From Clostridia bacterium (GTDB lineage Bacteria > Bacillota > Clostridia > Christensenellales > CAG-138): a stretch of DNA of 64,000 bases. A program made the position numbers and the translations under genes. Below are positions 26,537-35,772 of the stretch, piece after piece. Each line of letters starts with the position of its first letter. Positions within the stretch are counted from its first letter, which is position 1. The notes under the pieces were generated by a model that worked only from the letters and a program-made list of their open reading frames with translations, was not told where the DNA came from and ran no database searches. Location: NCBI GenBank assembly GCA_017429985.1, contig JAFRNW010000031.1, positions 1 to 64,000 on the forward strand, written 5' to 3'.

Positions 26537-26797
26537 ATGTACAGAGACGAAACGCAGCAGTTCAATCCGTCCAAGGATAACCGGACTGCCAGTGACATCA
26601 TCATGATGGTATACAACTCTATGCTCGAAAAGGGATACGATCCGGTCAACCAGATCGTCGGATATCTTCTGTCGGGCGATCCGACCTATATTTCGAGCTA
26701 CAACAACTGCAGATATCTGATCTCCCGCATGGACCGGGACGAACTGCTGGAAGAGCTCCTTCGCTACTATGTCCGCCAGCACGGAGAGAAACGATGA
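26537..26797 (+). CDS. ireB: IreB family regulatory phosphoprotein
   Basis: The 86-residue protein (former UPF0297) matches its family over the full length: the N-terminal DET threonine (T6), KGYDPVNQIVGYLLSGDPTYI and the C-terminal YYVRQHGEKR. In Enterococcus IreB is phosphorylated by the PASTA kinase IreK at N-terminal threonines and affects cephalosporin tolerance. The ATG at 26537 follows AAAGGAGCT. First gene of the conserved ireB-ruvX-DUF1292 operon. Confidence 0.95.
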   Translation: MYRDETQQFNPSKDNRTASDIIMMVYNSMLEKGYDPVNQIVGYLLSGDPTYISSYNNCRYLISRMDRDELLEELLRYYVRQHGEKR

Positions 26798-27219
26798 CGG
26801 AGTTTCAGCGGACCCTTGCGTTCGACGTGGGGGACAGGAGGATCGGGATCGCCGTCAGCGACCTTCTGGGCATCACGGCCCAGCCGGTTGAGACATATAC
26901 CCGCACGGACGACGAGGAGAAGGATATCCGCTATCTTCTGTCCGTTGCAAAGAGGTATGCGCCGTCGAAGCTTGTATTCGGCATGCCGCGCAATATGAAC
27001 GGCACATACGGATTTCAGGCGGAGAAGGTCCGGGTGTTTGCCGAAAAGCTGCTCGAAAACTGGGACGGAGAATACGATTTCTATGACGAGAGGCTGACGA
27101 CCGTCACGGCGGAACGCATCCTTCTGGAGGCGGACGTCAGCAGAAAGAAACGGAAGCAGGTCGTGGACAAGATCGCCGCGGTGGTGATCCTGCAGGGGTA
27201 TCTTGACAGCCGGAGGTAA
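26794..27219 (+). CDS. ruvX: Putative pre-16S rRNA nuclease / Holliday junction resolvase RuvX (YqgF)
   Basis: The 141-residue RNase H-fold protein has FDVGDRRIGIAVSDLLG at residues 10-26, FGMPRNMNGT near 65, YDERLTTVTAE near 105 and DKIAAVVILQGYL at the end, giving the acidic catalytic set. The family is reported to process 16S rRNA 5' ends and was first proposed as a Holliday junction resolvase. It overlaps ireB in ATGA. Confidence 0.94.
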   Translation: MTEFQRTLAFDVGDRRIGIAVSDLLGITAQPVETYTRTDDEEKDIRYLLSVAKRYAPSKLVFGMPRNMNGTYGFQAEKVRVFAEKLLENWDGEYDFYDERLTTVTAERILLEADVSRKKRKQVVDKIAAVVILQGYLDSRR

Positions 27220-27227
27220 GATGAAGC

Positions 27228-27512
27228 ATGGAAGAGAACAATATCGTAACGCTTGTGGATGAAAACGGAAAAGAGGTCGAATTCGACCTTGTCATGACCT
27301 TCGACTATGAGGGGAACCGCTATGCGGCGCTCCTCCCGATGGAAGAGATCGAGAATGTCGGAAGCGACGAGGTCGTGCTGCTGCAGATCGTGACGGAAGG
27401 CAGAGAGGAGCAGTACGTTTCGATCGACAATCCGATCCTTCTGGACGAGGTTTTCAACGAATTCATCGATCTGTTCGACGCGCAGTTCGACGATGAAGAC
27501 GGGGAAGACTGA
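27228..27512 (+). CDS. DUF1292 (UPF0473) family protein
   Basis: The 94-residue acidic protein has the DUF1292 pattern: VTLVDENGKEVEF at the start, GNRYAALLP in the middle and a DED-rich end. Function is unknown. Third and last member of the conserved ireB-ruvX operon, followed by a strong terminator. Confidence 0.9.
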   Translation: MEENNIVTLVDENGKEVEFDLVMTFDYEGNRYAALLPMEEIENVGSDEVVLLQIVTEGREEQYVSIDNPILLDEVFNEFIDLFDAQFDDEDGED

Positions 27513-27542
27513 CCGGCCGCGAAAAAGTGTAAAAATGCATGA

Positions 27543-27571
27543 AAAAACGGGGATTTTTCCCGTTTTTTTTC
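27543..27571 (+). terminator. Terminator of ireB-ruvX operon
   Basis: AAAAACGGGGA pairs with TTCCCGTTTTT and continues into a T8 run. Confidence 0.9.
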
Positions 27572-27600
27572 TTGCATTGGGAAAATGCAGATGATATAAT
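27572..27600 (+). promoter_or_regulatory. Promoter of rpsB-tsf
   Basis: -35 TTGCAT (27572-27577), 17 bp spacer, extended -10 TGATATAAT (TATAAT at 27595-27600). It starts immediately after the previous terminator. Confidence 0.8.
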
Positions 27601-27606
27601 CGGCGT

Positions 27607-27690
27607 TGGCAAACTGCACCGGTATTGATTTCAGGGCTCGTGCCGTCAGGTCTCCCTGAAAGAAGACGTACCGGGAAGATTAGAACGAGG
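27607..27690 (+). promoter_or_regulatory. Candidate structured leader of rpsB
   Basis: The roughly 95-base leader has two nested complementary arms: CCGGTA (27619-27624) with TACCGG (27669-27674), enclosing TCAGGG (27631-27636) with CCCTGA (27654-27659). Leaders of ribosomal protein operons often bind their own product; an S2 autoregulatory role is inferred only. Confidence 0.45.
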
Positions 27691-27703
27691 AGGTTTAATA
27701 AGC

Positions 27704-28435
27704 ATGTCTGTCATTTCTATGAAACAGCTCTTGGAAGCAGGTGTCCATTTCGGACATCAGACCCGCCGCTGGAACCCGAAGATGAAAGAGTACATCTTCA
27801 CGGAGCGCAACGGCATCTACATCATCGATCTTTCCAAAACCGTCAAGAAAATCGAAGAAGCGTATTCCTTCATCCGCGATCTCGCAGCTGACAACAAGTC
27901 GGTTCTTTTCGTCGGCACGAAAAAGCAGGCGCAGGAATCCATCGAGCAGGAAGCAAAACGCTGCGACATGTTCTATGTCAATCAGCGCTGGCTCGGCGGT
28001 ATGCTGACCAACTTCAAGACGATCCAGGAACGCATCGCACGCATGCGCAAGATCGAGGCAATGGAAGAGAACGGCGAGTTCGATCTTCTTCCGAAGAAGG
28101 AAGTTGTCAAGCTGAAGCTCGAGTATGAGAAACTCGTGAAGAACCTCGGCGGCATCAAGGATATGAAGAAACTGCCCGGCGCTCTGTTCGTTGTGGATCC
28201 GAGAAAAGAGCACATCGCGATCGCCGAAGCGCGTACGCTTCACATCCCGATCGTCGCGATCATCGACACGAACTGCGACCCTGAAGAAGTCGACTATCCG
28301 ATCCCCGGCAACGATGACGCCATCCGTGCGGTGAAACTGATCGCCAGCAAGATCGCGGACGCCGTCCTCGAAGGTCACCAGGGCGAGCAGATGAACGACG
28401 AAGATGCTCCGGCAGACGAGGCCGAAGCGGAATAA
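27704..28435 (+). CDS. rpsB: 30S ribosomal protein S2
   Basis: The 243-residue protein is S2 throughout: [22 protein letters not shown] at the start, [27 protein letters not shown] and the C-terminal [20 protein letters not shown] and [11 protein letters not shown]. It ends in an acidic tail. AGGAGG lies upstream of the ATG. Operon partner tsf follows 21 bases later. Confidence 0.98.
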   Translation: MSVISMKQLLEAGVHFGHQTRRWNPKMKEYIFTERNGIYIIDLSKTVKKIEEAYSFIRDLAADNKSVLFVGTKKQAQESIEQEAKRCDMFYVNQRWLGGMLTNFKTIQERIARMRKIEAMEENGEFDLLPKKEVVKLKLEYEKLVKNLGGIKDMKKLPGALFVVDPRKEHIAIAEARTLHIPIVAIIDTNCDPEEVDYPIPGNDDAIRAVKLIASKIADAVLEGHQGEQMNDEDAPADEAEAE

Positions 28436-28456
28436 CGCATCCGGAGGATAGAAAAT

Positions 28457-29338
28457 ATGTTTACAGCGAAAGATGTTATGGCACTGCGTGAGCGCACGGG
28501 TGCCGGTATGATGGATTGCAAAAAGGCCCTGACCGAGTGCGACGGCGACGCCGAAAAGGCGATCGACTATCTGCGCGAGAAAGGCCTCGCGGCGGCCGCA
28601 AAGAAAGCCGGACGCATCGCTGCGGAAGGCATCGTGGGCAGCTATGTCACCGACGACAGGAAAGTCGGCGTCATTGTGGAAGTCAACTGCGAGACGGACT
28701 TCGTCGCCAAGACCGACGATTTCAAGAACTTTGTCACCACAGTCGCCAAGCAGATCGCCGCAACGGATCCCGCCGATGTCGAGACGCTGCTCGAGCAGCC
28801 GCTCGTATCTGACAACGCCGTGACCGTGAACATGCTTCTGAACCAGGCAGTCGCGAAGATCGGCGAGAAGATCAGCATTCGCAGGTTCGTCCGCAACGAG
28901 GGCATCGTGGACACCTACGTCCATCTCGGCGGAAAGATCGGCGTCATCGTGGACGTCGAAGGCGGAGACGATCCGCAGAAGCTGCACGATATCGCGATGC
29001 AGATCGCGGCCGCGAAGCCGACCTGCATTTCCAGAGCGGACATCAACCAGGACGACGTCGAGAAGGAAAAGGAGATCCTCCGCGCGCAGGCTCTGAACGA
29101 GCCCAAGCCGAAGCCCGCGGCAATCATCGAGAAGATGGTCAGCGGCCGGATCGAGAAGTACTACAAAGAGGTCTGCCTGATGGAGCAGCCGTTCGTCAAG
29201 GATCAGGACATTACCGTGTCCAGCATGATCAACGGCGCCTTCACCGTCAAGTCCTTCACGAGATTTGAGATGGGCGAAGGCCTCCAGAAGCGCGAGGACA
29301 ACTTCGTTGACGAAGTGATGAGCCAGACAAAAGCGTAA
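28457..29338 (+). CDS. tsf: Elongation factor Ts
   Basis: The 293-residue nucleotide-exchange factor for EF-Tu has the N-terminal UBA-like module with [16 protein letters not shown], then [14 protein letters not shown] and the EF-Ts signature [15 protein letters not shown]. The core contains two repeats, the second with [20 protein letters not shown]. It is followed by a strong terminator. Confidence 0.98.
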   Translation: MFTAKDVMALRERTGAGMMDCKKALTECDGDAEKAIDYLREKGLAAAAKKAGRIAAEGIVGSYVTDDRKVGVIVEVNCETDFVAKTDDFKNFVTTVAKQIAATDPADVETLLEQPLVSDNAVTVNMLLNQAVAKIGEKISIRRFVRNEGIVDTYVHLGGKIGVIVDVEGGDDPQKLHDIAMQIAAAKPTCISRADINQDDVEKEKEILRAQALNEPKPKPAAIIEKMVSGRIEKYYKEVCLMEQPFVKDQDITVSSMINGAFTVKSFTRFEMGEGLQKREDNFVDEVMSQTKA

Positions 29339-29351
29339 TCCGGAATTCAAG

Positions 29352-29385
29352 AACTGGTACAGATACGATCTGTACCAGTTTTTTC
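29352..29385 (+). terminator. Terminator of rpsB-tsf
   Basis: AACTGGTACAGA pairs perfectly with TCTGTACCAGTT and is followed by TTTT. Confidence 0.92.
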
Positions 29386-29403
29386 ATGCGGATTCCGAAT
29401 TTG

Positions 29404-29432
29404 TTGCCTGTCTTTTTCCCGTTTGCTATAAT
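29404..29432 (+). promoter_or_regulatory. Promoter of the pyrH-polC gene run
   Basis: -35 TTGCCT (29404-29409), 17 bp spacer, -10 TATAAT (29427-29432). Confidence 0.7.
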
Positions 29433-29458
29433 AGTACAAGATTCGGAGTGAGGTGCTT

Positions 29459-30148
29459 ATGTATAAACGAGTATTGCTGAAAATCAGCGGCGAAGCGCTT
29501 TCTTCGCCGGACGAGATCCTCTGCAGGGAACACATCCGGAAAACGGTGGACGACATCGTCTATCTCCATGACCTCGGCATTCAGATCGGGATCGTCTGCG
29601 GGGGAGGCAACATTCTCCGCGGCCGCAGCAACGCGCATATGGAGCGCAGCAGGGCGGACCACATGGGAATGCTTGCCACCGCGATCAATTCGCTCGCGCT
29701 GCAGGACGAGATCGAGCAGCGGGGCGTGCCGTGCAGAGTGCTTTCCTCGGTCGAGATGCCCGTATTCTGCGACCGGTATACTTCCCGCGACGCGAAGCGC
29801 TACCTGGATTCGAACACCGTTGTGATCTTCGCGTGCGGCACGGGCTCTCCGTTCTTCTCGACGGATACCGGCGCCTCCCTGAGGGCGGCGGAGATCGGAG
29901 CGGACATCCTGCTTCTCGCGAAGAACGTCGACGCCGTCTATTCGGACGACCCGAAGACGAATCCCGCCGCGGAGCGCTATACGCACCTGAGCTACGAGCG
30001 CGTGATCAGGGAAAACCTGCGCGCCACGGATCTGACGGCGATCACCATGTGCAAGGAACAGCATATCCCGATCCGCGTGTTCGCGCTATCGGAGATACGG
30101 AAAATACTGGACGATCCTTCCATAGGAACGACTATCGACGACGCATAA
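29459..30148 (+). CDS. pyrH: UMP kinase
   Basis: The 229-residue bacterial UMP kinase of the amino-acid kinase fold converts UMP to UDP. Motifs: [12 protein letters not shown] at 5-16, GGGNILRGR near 56, [14 protein letters not shown], and the C-terminal [16 protein letters not shown]. The ATG at 29459 is preferred over an in-frame GTG two codons earlier because AGGTG overlaps that GTG. It heads the pyrH-frr-uppS-cdsA-dxr-rseP-ispG-polC series. Confidence 0.96.
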   Translation: MYKRVLLKISGEALSSPDEILCREHIRKTVDDIVYLHDLGIQIGIVCGGGNILRGRSNAHMERSRADHMGMLATAINSLALQDEIEQRGVPCRVLSSVEMPVFCDRYTSRDAKRYLDSNTVVIFACGTGSPFFSTDTGASLRAAEIGADILLLAKNVDAVYSDDPKTNPAAERYTHLSYERVIRENLRATDLTAITMCKEQHIPIRVFALSEIRKILDDPSIGTTIDDA

Positions 30149-30171
30149 TTGCAGAAAGGCGGTTAACCTTC

Positions 30172-30729
30172 ATGGACCATGAGATTTTGGACAACAGTAC
30201 AGAGAGAATGAACAAAACCATCTCGGTTTTGAAGCAGGAACTCGGCGGCCTCCGCGCCGGCAGAGCGAATCCGCAGCTTCTTGACAGGCTGATGGTCGAT
30301 TATTACGGAACGCAGACCCCGATCAACCAGCTGGGCAACATCAGCACGCCGGAGCCGCGCCTTCTGGTGATCTCCGTATGGGATCAGAAGGCGATCCCCG
30401 CCATCGAGAAAGCGATCCAGAAATCCGAGCTCGGCATCAACCCGGCCAATGACGGAAGAGTCATCCGCCTTGTTTTCCCGGAGCTGACGGAAGAACGCCG
30501 CAAGGAGCTCGTCAAGATCGTCAAGAAAAAGGGAGAGGAATCCAAGGTCGCGATCCGCTCCATCCGCCGCGACGCAAATGAGCAGAGCAAGAAGGCGCAG
30601 AAAGACAACCTCCTGACGGAAGACGACCAGAAGTTGCTGGAAGACAGGATCCAGAAGCTGACGGATGAAAAAATCAAGGAGATCGACGGCATCCTCGCAG
30701 CCAAGGAAAAGGAGATCCTTTCCGTCTGA
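30172..30729 (+). CDS. frr: Ribosome recycling factor
   Basis: The 185-residue protein splits post-termination ribosomes together with EF-G. It has [23 protein letters not shown] near the start, the middle domain [16 protein letters not shown], and [20 protein letters not shown]. The ATG at 30172 follows AAAGGCGG. The reading frame is open far upstream into pyrH, but only this start gives a normal-length protein. Confidence 0.97.
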   Translation: MDHEILDNSTERMNKTISVLKQELGGLRAGRANPQLLDRLMVDYYGTQTPINQLGNISTPEPRLLVISVWDQKAIPAIEKAIQKSELGINPANDGRVIRLVFPELTEERRKELVKIVKKKGEESKVAIRSIRRDANEQSKKAQKDNLLTEDDQKLLEDRIQKLTDEKIKEIDGILAAKEKEILSV

Positions 30730-30944
30730 TGGAAGAGCTTCTCGGACTTCCTCTTGACACCGGGACAGGCATCCTGAAACAGAAGGGGATCCGCTTCTCG
30801 CTGAAGGAAGCGAGATGCAACAAGGGCACCGGCGGGTCGGATGCCCGGATCATCGCGGTCAGAGAGCAGGCGGACGGGTCCGTTGAGATCCTGTACTCCT
30901 TATTTGTGACAGATGTCAGAAACGACACTTCATGCAAGCAGTAG
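30729..30944 (+). CDS. Small protein between frr and uppS, function unknown
   Basis: The 71-residue product starts at an ATG sharing one base with the frr stop (TGATG), which suggests re-initiation by terminating ribosomes. It begins [20 protein letters not shown], followed by alternating charged and beta-like segments, and has two cysteines. I do not recognise a family, and there is no signal peptide or membrane segment. Codon use resembles its neighbours. It is plausible as a real gene, because the frr-uppS gap would otherwise be unusually long for this operon. Confidence 0.55.
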   Translation: MEELLGLPLDTGTGILKQKGIRFSLKEARCNKGTGGSDARIIAVREQADGSVEILYSLFVTDVRNDTSCKQ

Positions 30945-30965
30945 CCATCCTGCTTGCATTGGTTT
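30932..30965 (+). terminator. Hairpin before uppS, possible attenuator
   Basis: ATGCAAGCAG pairs with CTGCTTGCAT (30932-30941 with 30950-30959), followed by only TGGTTT. With no true T-run it is more likely a processing or attenuation element than a full stop. Confidence 0.5.
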
Positions 30966-30971
30966 AGTGGG

Positions 30972-31703
30972 ATGAAATACACAGACGAACAGATCAGAGC
31001 ATTCGGACTGAACAGGGAGTCGATACCCGCCCATGTCGCCATCATCATGGACGGGAACGGGCGCTGGGCGAAACAGCGCGGGATCCCGCGCGCGCTCGGC
31101 CACCGCGCCGGCGTGACGCGTCTCAAGGAGATCATCCGGTTTTCATCGGACATCGGGATACAGGCGCTGAGCCTGTACGCCTTCTCGACGGAAAACTGGG
31201 CGAGGCCGAAAACGGAGATCGAAGCGCTTTGCTCCCTTTTCGTCGAGTTCTTCAACAGGGAATTCGATGAACTGAACGAAAACAATGTCTGTATCCGGGC
31301 GCTGGGCGATACGTCCAGATTCCCCGCGGAGGTGGACCGCCTCATCCGGAACGCGAACCAGAGGACGAGGGACAACACCGGGCTGAAGCTGAACATCGCC
31401 ATGAACTACGGGAGCAGGGACGAGATCCTGCGCGCCGCGAGGCTTGCGGCGGAGGAACCCGGCGGCGTTACCGCGGAAAACTTCGAGAAGCACCTGTACA
31501 CCGCGGGGCTTCCGGACGTCGACCTTCTGATCCGTACGGGCGGAGAAGAACGGGTCTCGAATTTCCTGCTGTATCAGATCTCCTATGCGGAATTCGTGTT
31601 CCCGAAGACCTTCTGGCCGGATTTTACACAGGAAAGATACATTGAAACGCTGAAGACATTCTCGGAGAGATCGAGAAGATTCGGCGGACTGGACAATTCA
31701 TGA
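30972..31703 (+). CDS. uppS: Isoprenyl transferase (undecaprenyl diphosphate synthase)
   Basis: The 243-residue cis-prenyltransferase makes the C55 lipid carrier for wall synthesis. Motifs: IIMDGNGRWAKQRG near residue 25 with the catalytic Asp, LSLYAFSTENWARP, LNIAMNYGSRDEI and the C-terminal DLLIRTGGEERVSNFLL. The ATG at 30972 is chosen; an upstream in-frame TTG lies in the preceding hairpin. It overlaps cdsA in ATGA. Confidence 0.95.
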   Translation: MKYTDEQIRAFGLNRESIPAHVAIIMDGNGRWAKQRGIPRALGHRAGVTRLKEIIRFSSDIGIQALSLYAFSTENWARPKTEIEALCSLFVEFFNREFDELNENNVCIRALGDTSRFPAEVDRLIRNANQRTRDNTGLKLNIAMNYGSRDEILRAARLAAEEPGGVTAENFEKHLYTAGLPDVDLLIRTGGEERVSNFLLYQISYAEFVFPKTFWPDFTQERYIETLKTFSERSRRFGGLDNS

Positions 31704-32509
31704 AATCAAGAATTTTAATCGGGATCCCGCTGGCGGCACTTCTGATTTCGGTGATCGTCTTCGACGGGATCTATCCCATCATCATCGTATCGCTGTTTTC
31801 CTTCGCGGGGACGTATGAAGTGTCTCACGCTTCGCTGAAGCGCGCCTTCCGTCCGTTCCCTGTGCCGGCGTACCTGTTCTCGTTCCTGTTTCCGTACGTA
31901 TTTTATTTTGCCGGCGAGAAGATGTCGTTTCTTCTTTTCCTCGCGTGCTATACCGCATCCATGATCCTTCTGGTCATCCGCAGGCCGTCGGAACCAGCCA
32001 ACGTGCTGATTTCCCTGTTCCTGTATATCTACCCGATCCTGAATTTCGTATGCGTCGCGATAGCGGCGAATTCCTTTTCGAAGGACGCGAACTGCATTGC
32101 CAAGATCCTGATGATGGCCGTCCCGCTGATTTCGGATACCTCAGCATACTTTTTCGGACGGGCGTTCGGGAAGCACAAGCTTTCCCCGGCCGTCAGTCCC
32201 AACAAGACCTGGGAAGGCGCGTTCGCGGCAGTCGCCGCGGGGATCCTGTCCGGCGTGGTGATCTGCCTCGTGCGGTATTTTTCCGGGAACGAATCCATCC
32301 CGTATTATGTGATCATGATCGTGAGCACCGTCTGCGCTGTCGTGGGCATGTTCGGGGATCTGTTCGCCTCCCTGTATAAGCGCTGGACCGGGGTCAAGGA
32401 CTATTCCGGCCTGTTCAAGGAACACGGCGGCGTGATCGACAGGCTGGACAGCATCCTGATCTGCGCGCCGGTCGTGCTCCTTCTGTTCAATCTGTTCGGC
32501 ATTTCCTGA
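31700..32509 (+). CDS. cdsA: Phosphatidate cytidylyltransferase
   Basis: The 269-residue polytopic membrane enzyme makes CDP-diacylglycerol for phospholipid synthesis. About seven to eight hydrophobic segments are visible. The catalytic signature near the C-terminus reads SLYKRWTGVKDYSGLFKEHGG followed by DRLDS. The usual LxPGHGG segment is LFKEHGG here, a small departure at the variable Pro-Gly. SDTSAYFFGRAFGKHK is also typical. Confidence 0.93.
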   Translation: MKSRILIGIPLAALLISVIVFDGIYPIIIVSLFSFAGTYEVSHASLKRAFRPFPVPAYLFSFLFPYVFYFAGEKMSFLLFLACYTASMILLVIRRPSEPANVLISLFLYIYPILNFVCVAIAANSFSKDANCIAKILMMAVPLISDTSAYFFGRAFGKHKLSPAVSPNKTWEGAFAAVAAGILSGVVICLVRYFSGNESIPYYVIMIVSTVCAVVGMFGDLFASLYKRWTGVKDYSGLFKEHGGVIDRLDSILICAPVVLLLFNLFGIS

Positions 32510-32522
32510 AACGGAGCCTTCT

Positions 32523-33665
32523 ATGAAGAATGTTGTCGTGCTTGGCAGCACCGGCTCGATCGGTACGCAGGCGCTCGAAGTGATAAAATCCCATCCGGAA
32601 CAGTTCCGGCTCCTCGGCATTTCCGGGAAGCGCCGGACGGAACTTCTTGCGGAGCAGATCCGTTCGTTCCGCCCTTCCTACGTCGCGGGTCCCGAGGCGT
32701 TCCCGGAGGAGTTCCTTCTGAACGGGGCGTGCAGGTTCCTTCCCGGCGAGGAAGGCGTCTGCTTGCTTGCCTCCCTGGAGGAGGCGGATATCGTCGTAAA
32801 CGGCATTTCCGGGTTCAGCGCGCTCGCGCCGCTGTCGGAATCCCTGAAAAAAGGGAAGACCGTGGCGCTGGCGAACAAGGAAAGCATCGTCTGCGGAAAA
32901 CCGCTGATCCGTGAACTGCTCGACGCCTACGGCGGCACCATCCTGCCGGTCGACAGCGAGCAGTCCGCGATCTTCCAATGCATGAACGGCGAAAAAAAGG
33001 AACAGATCCGGCGTCTGATCCTGACCGCTTCCGGCGGCAGGTTTTTCCGCTGCACCTGGGATGAACTGAAGAAGGTGACGGTCGAACAGGCGCTTAGCCA
33101 TCCGACCTGGTCCATGGGGAGCAAGATCACCATCGATTCCTCGACGCTGTTCAACAAGGGTCTTGAGATCATGGAGGCTGCCTATCTGTTCGACATTCCG
33201 GGCGAACGGATCGACGTGCTGATCCATCCGCAGTCGATCGTGCATTCCATGGTCGAATATGAGGACGGGACCGTCTTTGCGGACATGAGCACCCCGGACA
33301 TGCGGCTCCCGATCCAGTACGCCATGACCTATCCGGACAGGATCCCGTCTCTGTGCAGAACGCTGGATCTTGCCGGGATCGCGGAACTGATGTTTTTCCG
33401 CGCGGATCCCGCACGGTATCCTGCGATCCGCATGGCATACGAATGCCTCCGGAGGGGCGGCGGTTATCCGACCGCCTATAATGCGGCGAACGAGGCGGCG
33501 GTCGCGGCTTTCGTGCAGGGCAGGATCCTGTTCACGGACATTTACGACACGGTGGACGCCGTGCTTCAGCGGGAGATCCCGCGTCCGGAACCCGATCTGA
33601 AGTCCATCTGCGAATGCGACCGCGTCGCGCGTGAATTTGCGGAATCCTTCATCGGTTCCGTATAA
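32523..33665 (+). CDS. dxr: 1-deoxy-D-xylulose 5-phosphate reductoisomerase
   Basis: The 380-residue enzyme catalyses the second step of the MEP isoprenoid pathway. The NADPH-binding LGSTGSIGTQALEV is at residues 6-19; ANKESIVCGKPLI, LPVDSEQSAIFQCM (metal and substrate residues) and HPTWSMGSKITIDSSTLFNKG follow. ispG lies two genes downstream, so two MEP-pathway genes share this operon with uppS, which uses their product. Confidence 0.97.
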   Translation: MKNVVVLGSTGSIGTQALEVIKSHPEQFRLLGISGKRRTELLAEQIRSFRPSYVAGPEAFPEEFLLNGACRFLPGEEGVCLLASLEEADIVVNGISGFSALAPLSESLKKGKTVALANKESIVCGKPLIRELLDAYGGTILPVDSEQSAIFQCMNGEKKEQIRRLILTASGGRFFRCTWDELKKVTVEQALSHPTWSMGSKITIDSSTLFNKGLEIMEAAYLFDIPGERIDVLIHPQSIVHSMVEYEDGTVFADMSTPDMRLPIQYAMTYPDRIPSLCRTLDLAGIAELMFFRADPARYPAIRMAYECLRRGGGYPTAYNAANEAAVAAFVQGRILFTDIYDTVDAVLQREIPRPEPDLKSICECDRVAREFAESFIGSV

Positions 33666-33676
33666 GGAGTAATGAA

Positions 33677-34714
33677 TTGAATCGTATTTTTTCTGTTCTG
33701 GCTGCACTTCTCGTGCTTTCCATATTTGTTACGGTCCATGAACTCGGTCATTTCATCGTGGGCCGTCTTCTGAAGTTTAAGATCACCGGATTCTCGGTCG
33801 GCATGGGCCCGGTCCTTTTCGGCAAAGAGAAAAACGGAACGCTTTATGCGATCCGCGCGTTCCCGATCGGCGGCATGTGCCAGTTCTACGGCGAAGACAG
33901 TGAAACGGGAACGAAAGAAGGGTTCAACGACCATCCGGTATGGAAACGGTTTCTTGTCGTTCTCGCCGGTCCGGTCATGAATCTGCTTCTCGCTGTCGTC
34001 CTTTCCGTCGTTGTGCTTTCCGCCTACGGGAACTATATGCCGCAGATTGCGGACATCATGGAGGAGACGCCCGCAGCCGCTTCCGCACTCAGGCAGGACG
34101 ATATCATCACCGCCGTGGACGGCACATCCGTCACCTTCTACACGGAAGTGTTCGACATGATCACCGACTGCAAGGGGGATTCCATCCATCTCACGGTACT
34201 CCGGGACGGAGAGAGCGATCAGGTGACCGTTTCCGGGATCTACAACGAGGAGAAGGAGTCGAACTTCCTGGGCGTATCCATCGCTCCGGTGAAGCTGCGC
34301 TATTCCTTCCCGAAGGCGATGGCCGGCGCATTCCCCTATGTGGGGAGCGTGATCCGGCAGACGTTCCGGTTTTTCGGCACGCTGCTGTCCGGCAAGGCAC
34401 AGTCCGGCGACGTCGCGGGTCCGGTCGGAACGATCGCGGTCATCAGCGAAGCGGTCCGGTACGGATTTGAGGCGATCCTGCAGCTTTCCATCCTGATCAA
34501 CATCAGCCTCGGCATCATGAACCTTCTCCCGATCCCCGCGCTGGACGGCGGGAGGATCCTGTTCTATGTCGTGGAGGCCGTAACGGGGAAGCCGATCGAC
34601 CGGAACAAGGAGGGACTCATCCATCTGATCGGATTCATCCTCCTGATCGCGCTGATCATATTCCTGACATACAACGATATCACCAACCTGGTCAACGGAA
34701 CGCTGCTGCAATGA
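33677..34714 (+). CDS. rseP: RIP metalloprotease RseP (site-2 protease)
   Basis: The 345-residue intramembrane protease has the zinc motif HELGH at about residues 21-25 in its first membrane segment, a PDZ domain (about 105-185, ETPAAASALRQDDIITAVDG) and the C-terminal LLPIPALDGGRI segment with the third metal ligand. The start is TTG at 33677, seven bases after AAGGAG; the nearby ATG at 33672 is out of frame and stops after two codons. Likely substrates are anti-sigma factors or signal peptide remnants. Confidence 0.94.
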   Translation: MNRIFSVLAALLVLSIFVTVHELGHFIVGRLLKFKITGFSVGMGPVLFGKEKNGTLYAIRAFPIGGMCQFYGEDSETGTKEGFNDHPVWKRFLVVLAGPVMNLLLAVVLSVVVLSAYGNYMPQIADIMEETPAAASALRQDDIITAVDGTSVTFYTEVFDMITDCKGDSIHLTVLRDGESDQVTVSGIYNEEKESNFLGVSIAPVKLRYSFPKAMAGAFPYVGSVIRQTFRFFGTLLSGKAQSGDVAGPVGTIAVISEAVRYGFEAILQLSILINISLGIMNLLPIPALDGGRILFYVVEAVTGKPIDRNKEGLIHLIGFILLIALIIFLTYNDITNLVNGTLLQ

Positions 34715-35766
34715 AAACACGTGAAGTCAAAATCGGAAACAGAGCGATCGGGAACGGGAATCCCGTTCTGATCCAGTCAATGACGAATACCGACACAAAG
34801 GATACGGACCGCACGGTCGAGCAGATCCTTTCCCTGGAACGGGCGGGATGCGATATCGTGCGCTTTACCGTGTATGACGCTGCGTGCGCGGAGGCGGTCG
34901 AAACGATCCGCAGGGCGGTGCATATCCCGATCGTGGCGGACATCCATTTTGACTACCGGCTCGCGATCGCCGCGATCGAGCACGGAATCGACAAGATCCG
35001 CTTCAATCCCGGGAACATCGGGGGAAGGGAACGTGTGGAGGAGCTCGTATCCTGCGCCAGGATGCATCATATCCCGATCCGGATCGGCGTGAACGCCGGT
35101 TCGCTTGAAAAGGATCTGAAGGAGAAATACGGACCGCATTCCCCCGAGGCGATGGTGGAAAGCGCGCTGAGGCACGTGCGGATTCTGGAATCCGCTGGAT
35201 TTGAGGACATCGTTCTTTCCCTGAAAGCTTCCACCGTCCGGGACACGGTCGACGCCTACCGGATGATCAGTAAAATTGTTGACTATCCGCTCCATGTCGG
35301 CATCACGGAAACGGGCGAGCCGGAGTCGGGGGTCATCAAATCCGCCGCCGGCATCGGCGCGCTGCTTCTGGACGGGATCGGCGACACGATCCGTGTTTCC
35401 CTGACGGACGACCCCGTCCGCGAGGTGGAGGTTGCCCAGAAGCTTCTGAACGCGCTGGAGCTCCGCAGGGACGACGTGGATATCGTAAGCTGTCCGACCT
35501 GCGGAAGGACAAGGGTCGACCTGCTAGATATCGTCCGCTATGTGAATGAGCGGCTGATCCATCACCGCGGCTATCTCAAAGTCGCGGTCATGGGATGCGC
35601 TGTGAACGGACCCGGCGAATCCGCCGACGCGGACATCGGCGTTTGTTTCGGCAGGGACAACGGCGTGATCTTTAAAAAAGGCGTAAAGTATAAAAGCGGA
35701 CCGGTACCCGGCATCATCGACGAGATGATCGCCGAGGCGAACCGCATGATCGATGGTACGGACTGA
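34711..35766 (+). CDS. ispG: 4-hydroxy-3-methylbut-2-en-1-yl diphosphate synthase
   Basis: The 351-residue iron-sulfur enzyme acts late in the MEP pathway. The TIM-barrel part has VLIQSMTNTDTKD and DIHFDYRLAI. The [4Fe-4S] ligands are in SCPTCGRTRVD and MGCAVNGPGE, the latter including the conserved glutamate. Length fits the short bacterial form. It overlaps rseP by four bases and is followed six bases later by polC. Confidence 0.97.
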   Translation: MKTREVKIGNRAIGNGNPVLIQSMTNTDTKDTDRTVEQILSLERAGCDIVRFTVYDAACAEAVETIRRAVHIPIVADIHFDYRLAIAAIEHGIDKIRFNPGNIGGRERVEELVSCARMHHIPIRIGVNAGSLEKDLKEKYGPHSPEAMVESALRHVRILESAGFEDIVLSLKASTVRDTVDAYRMISKIVDYPLHVGITETGEPESGVIKSAAGIGALLLDGIGDTIRVSLTDDPVREVEVAQKLLNALELRRDDVDIVSCPTCGRTRVDLLDIVRYVNERLIHHRGYLKVAVMGCAVNGPGESADADIGVCFGRDNGVIFKKGVKYKSGPVPGIIDEMIAEANRMIDGTD

Positions 35767-35772
35767 CATACA

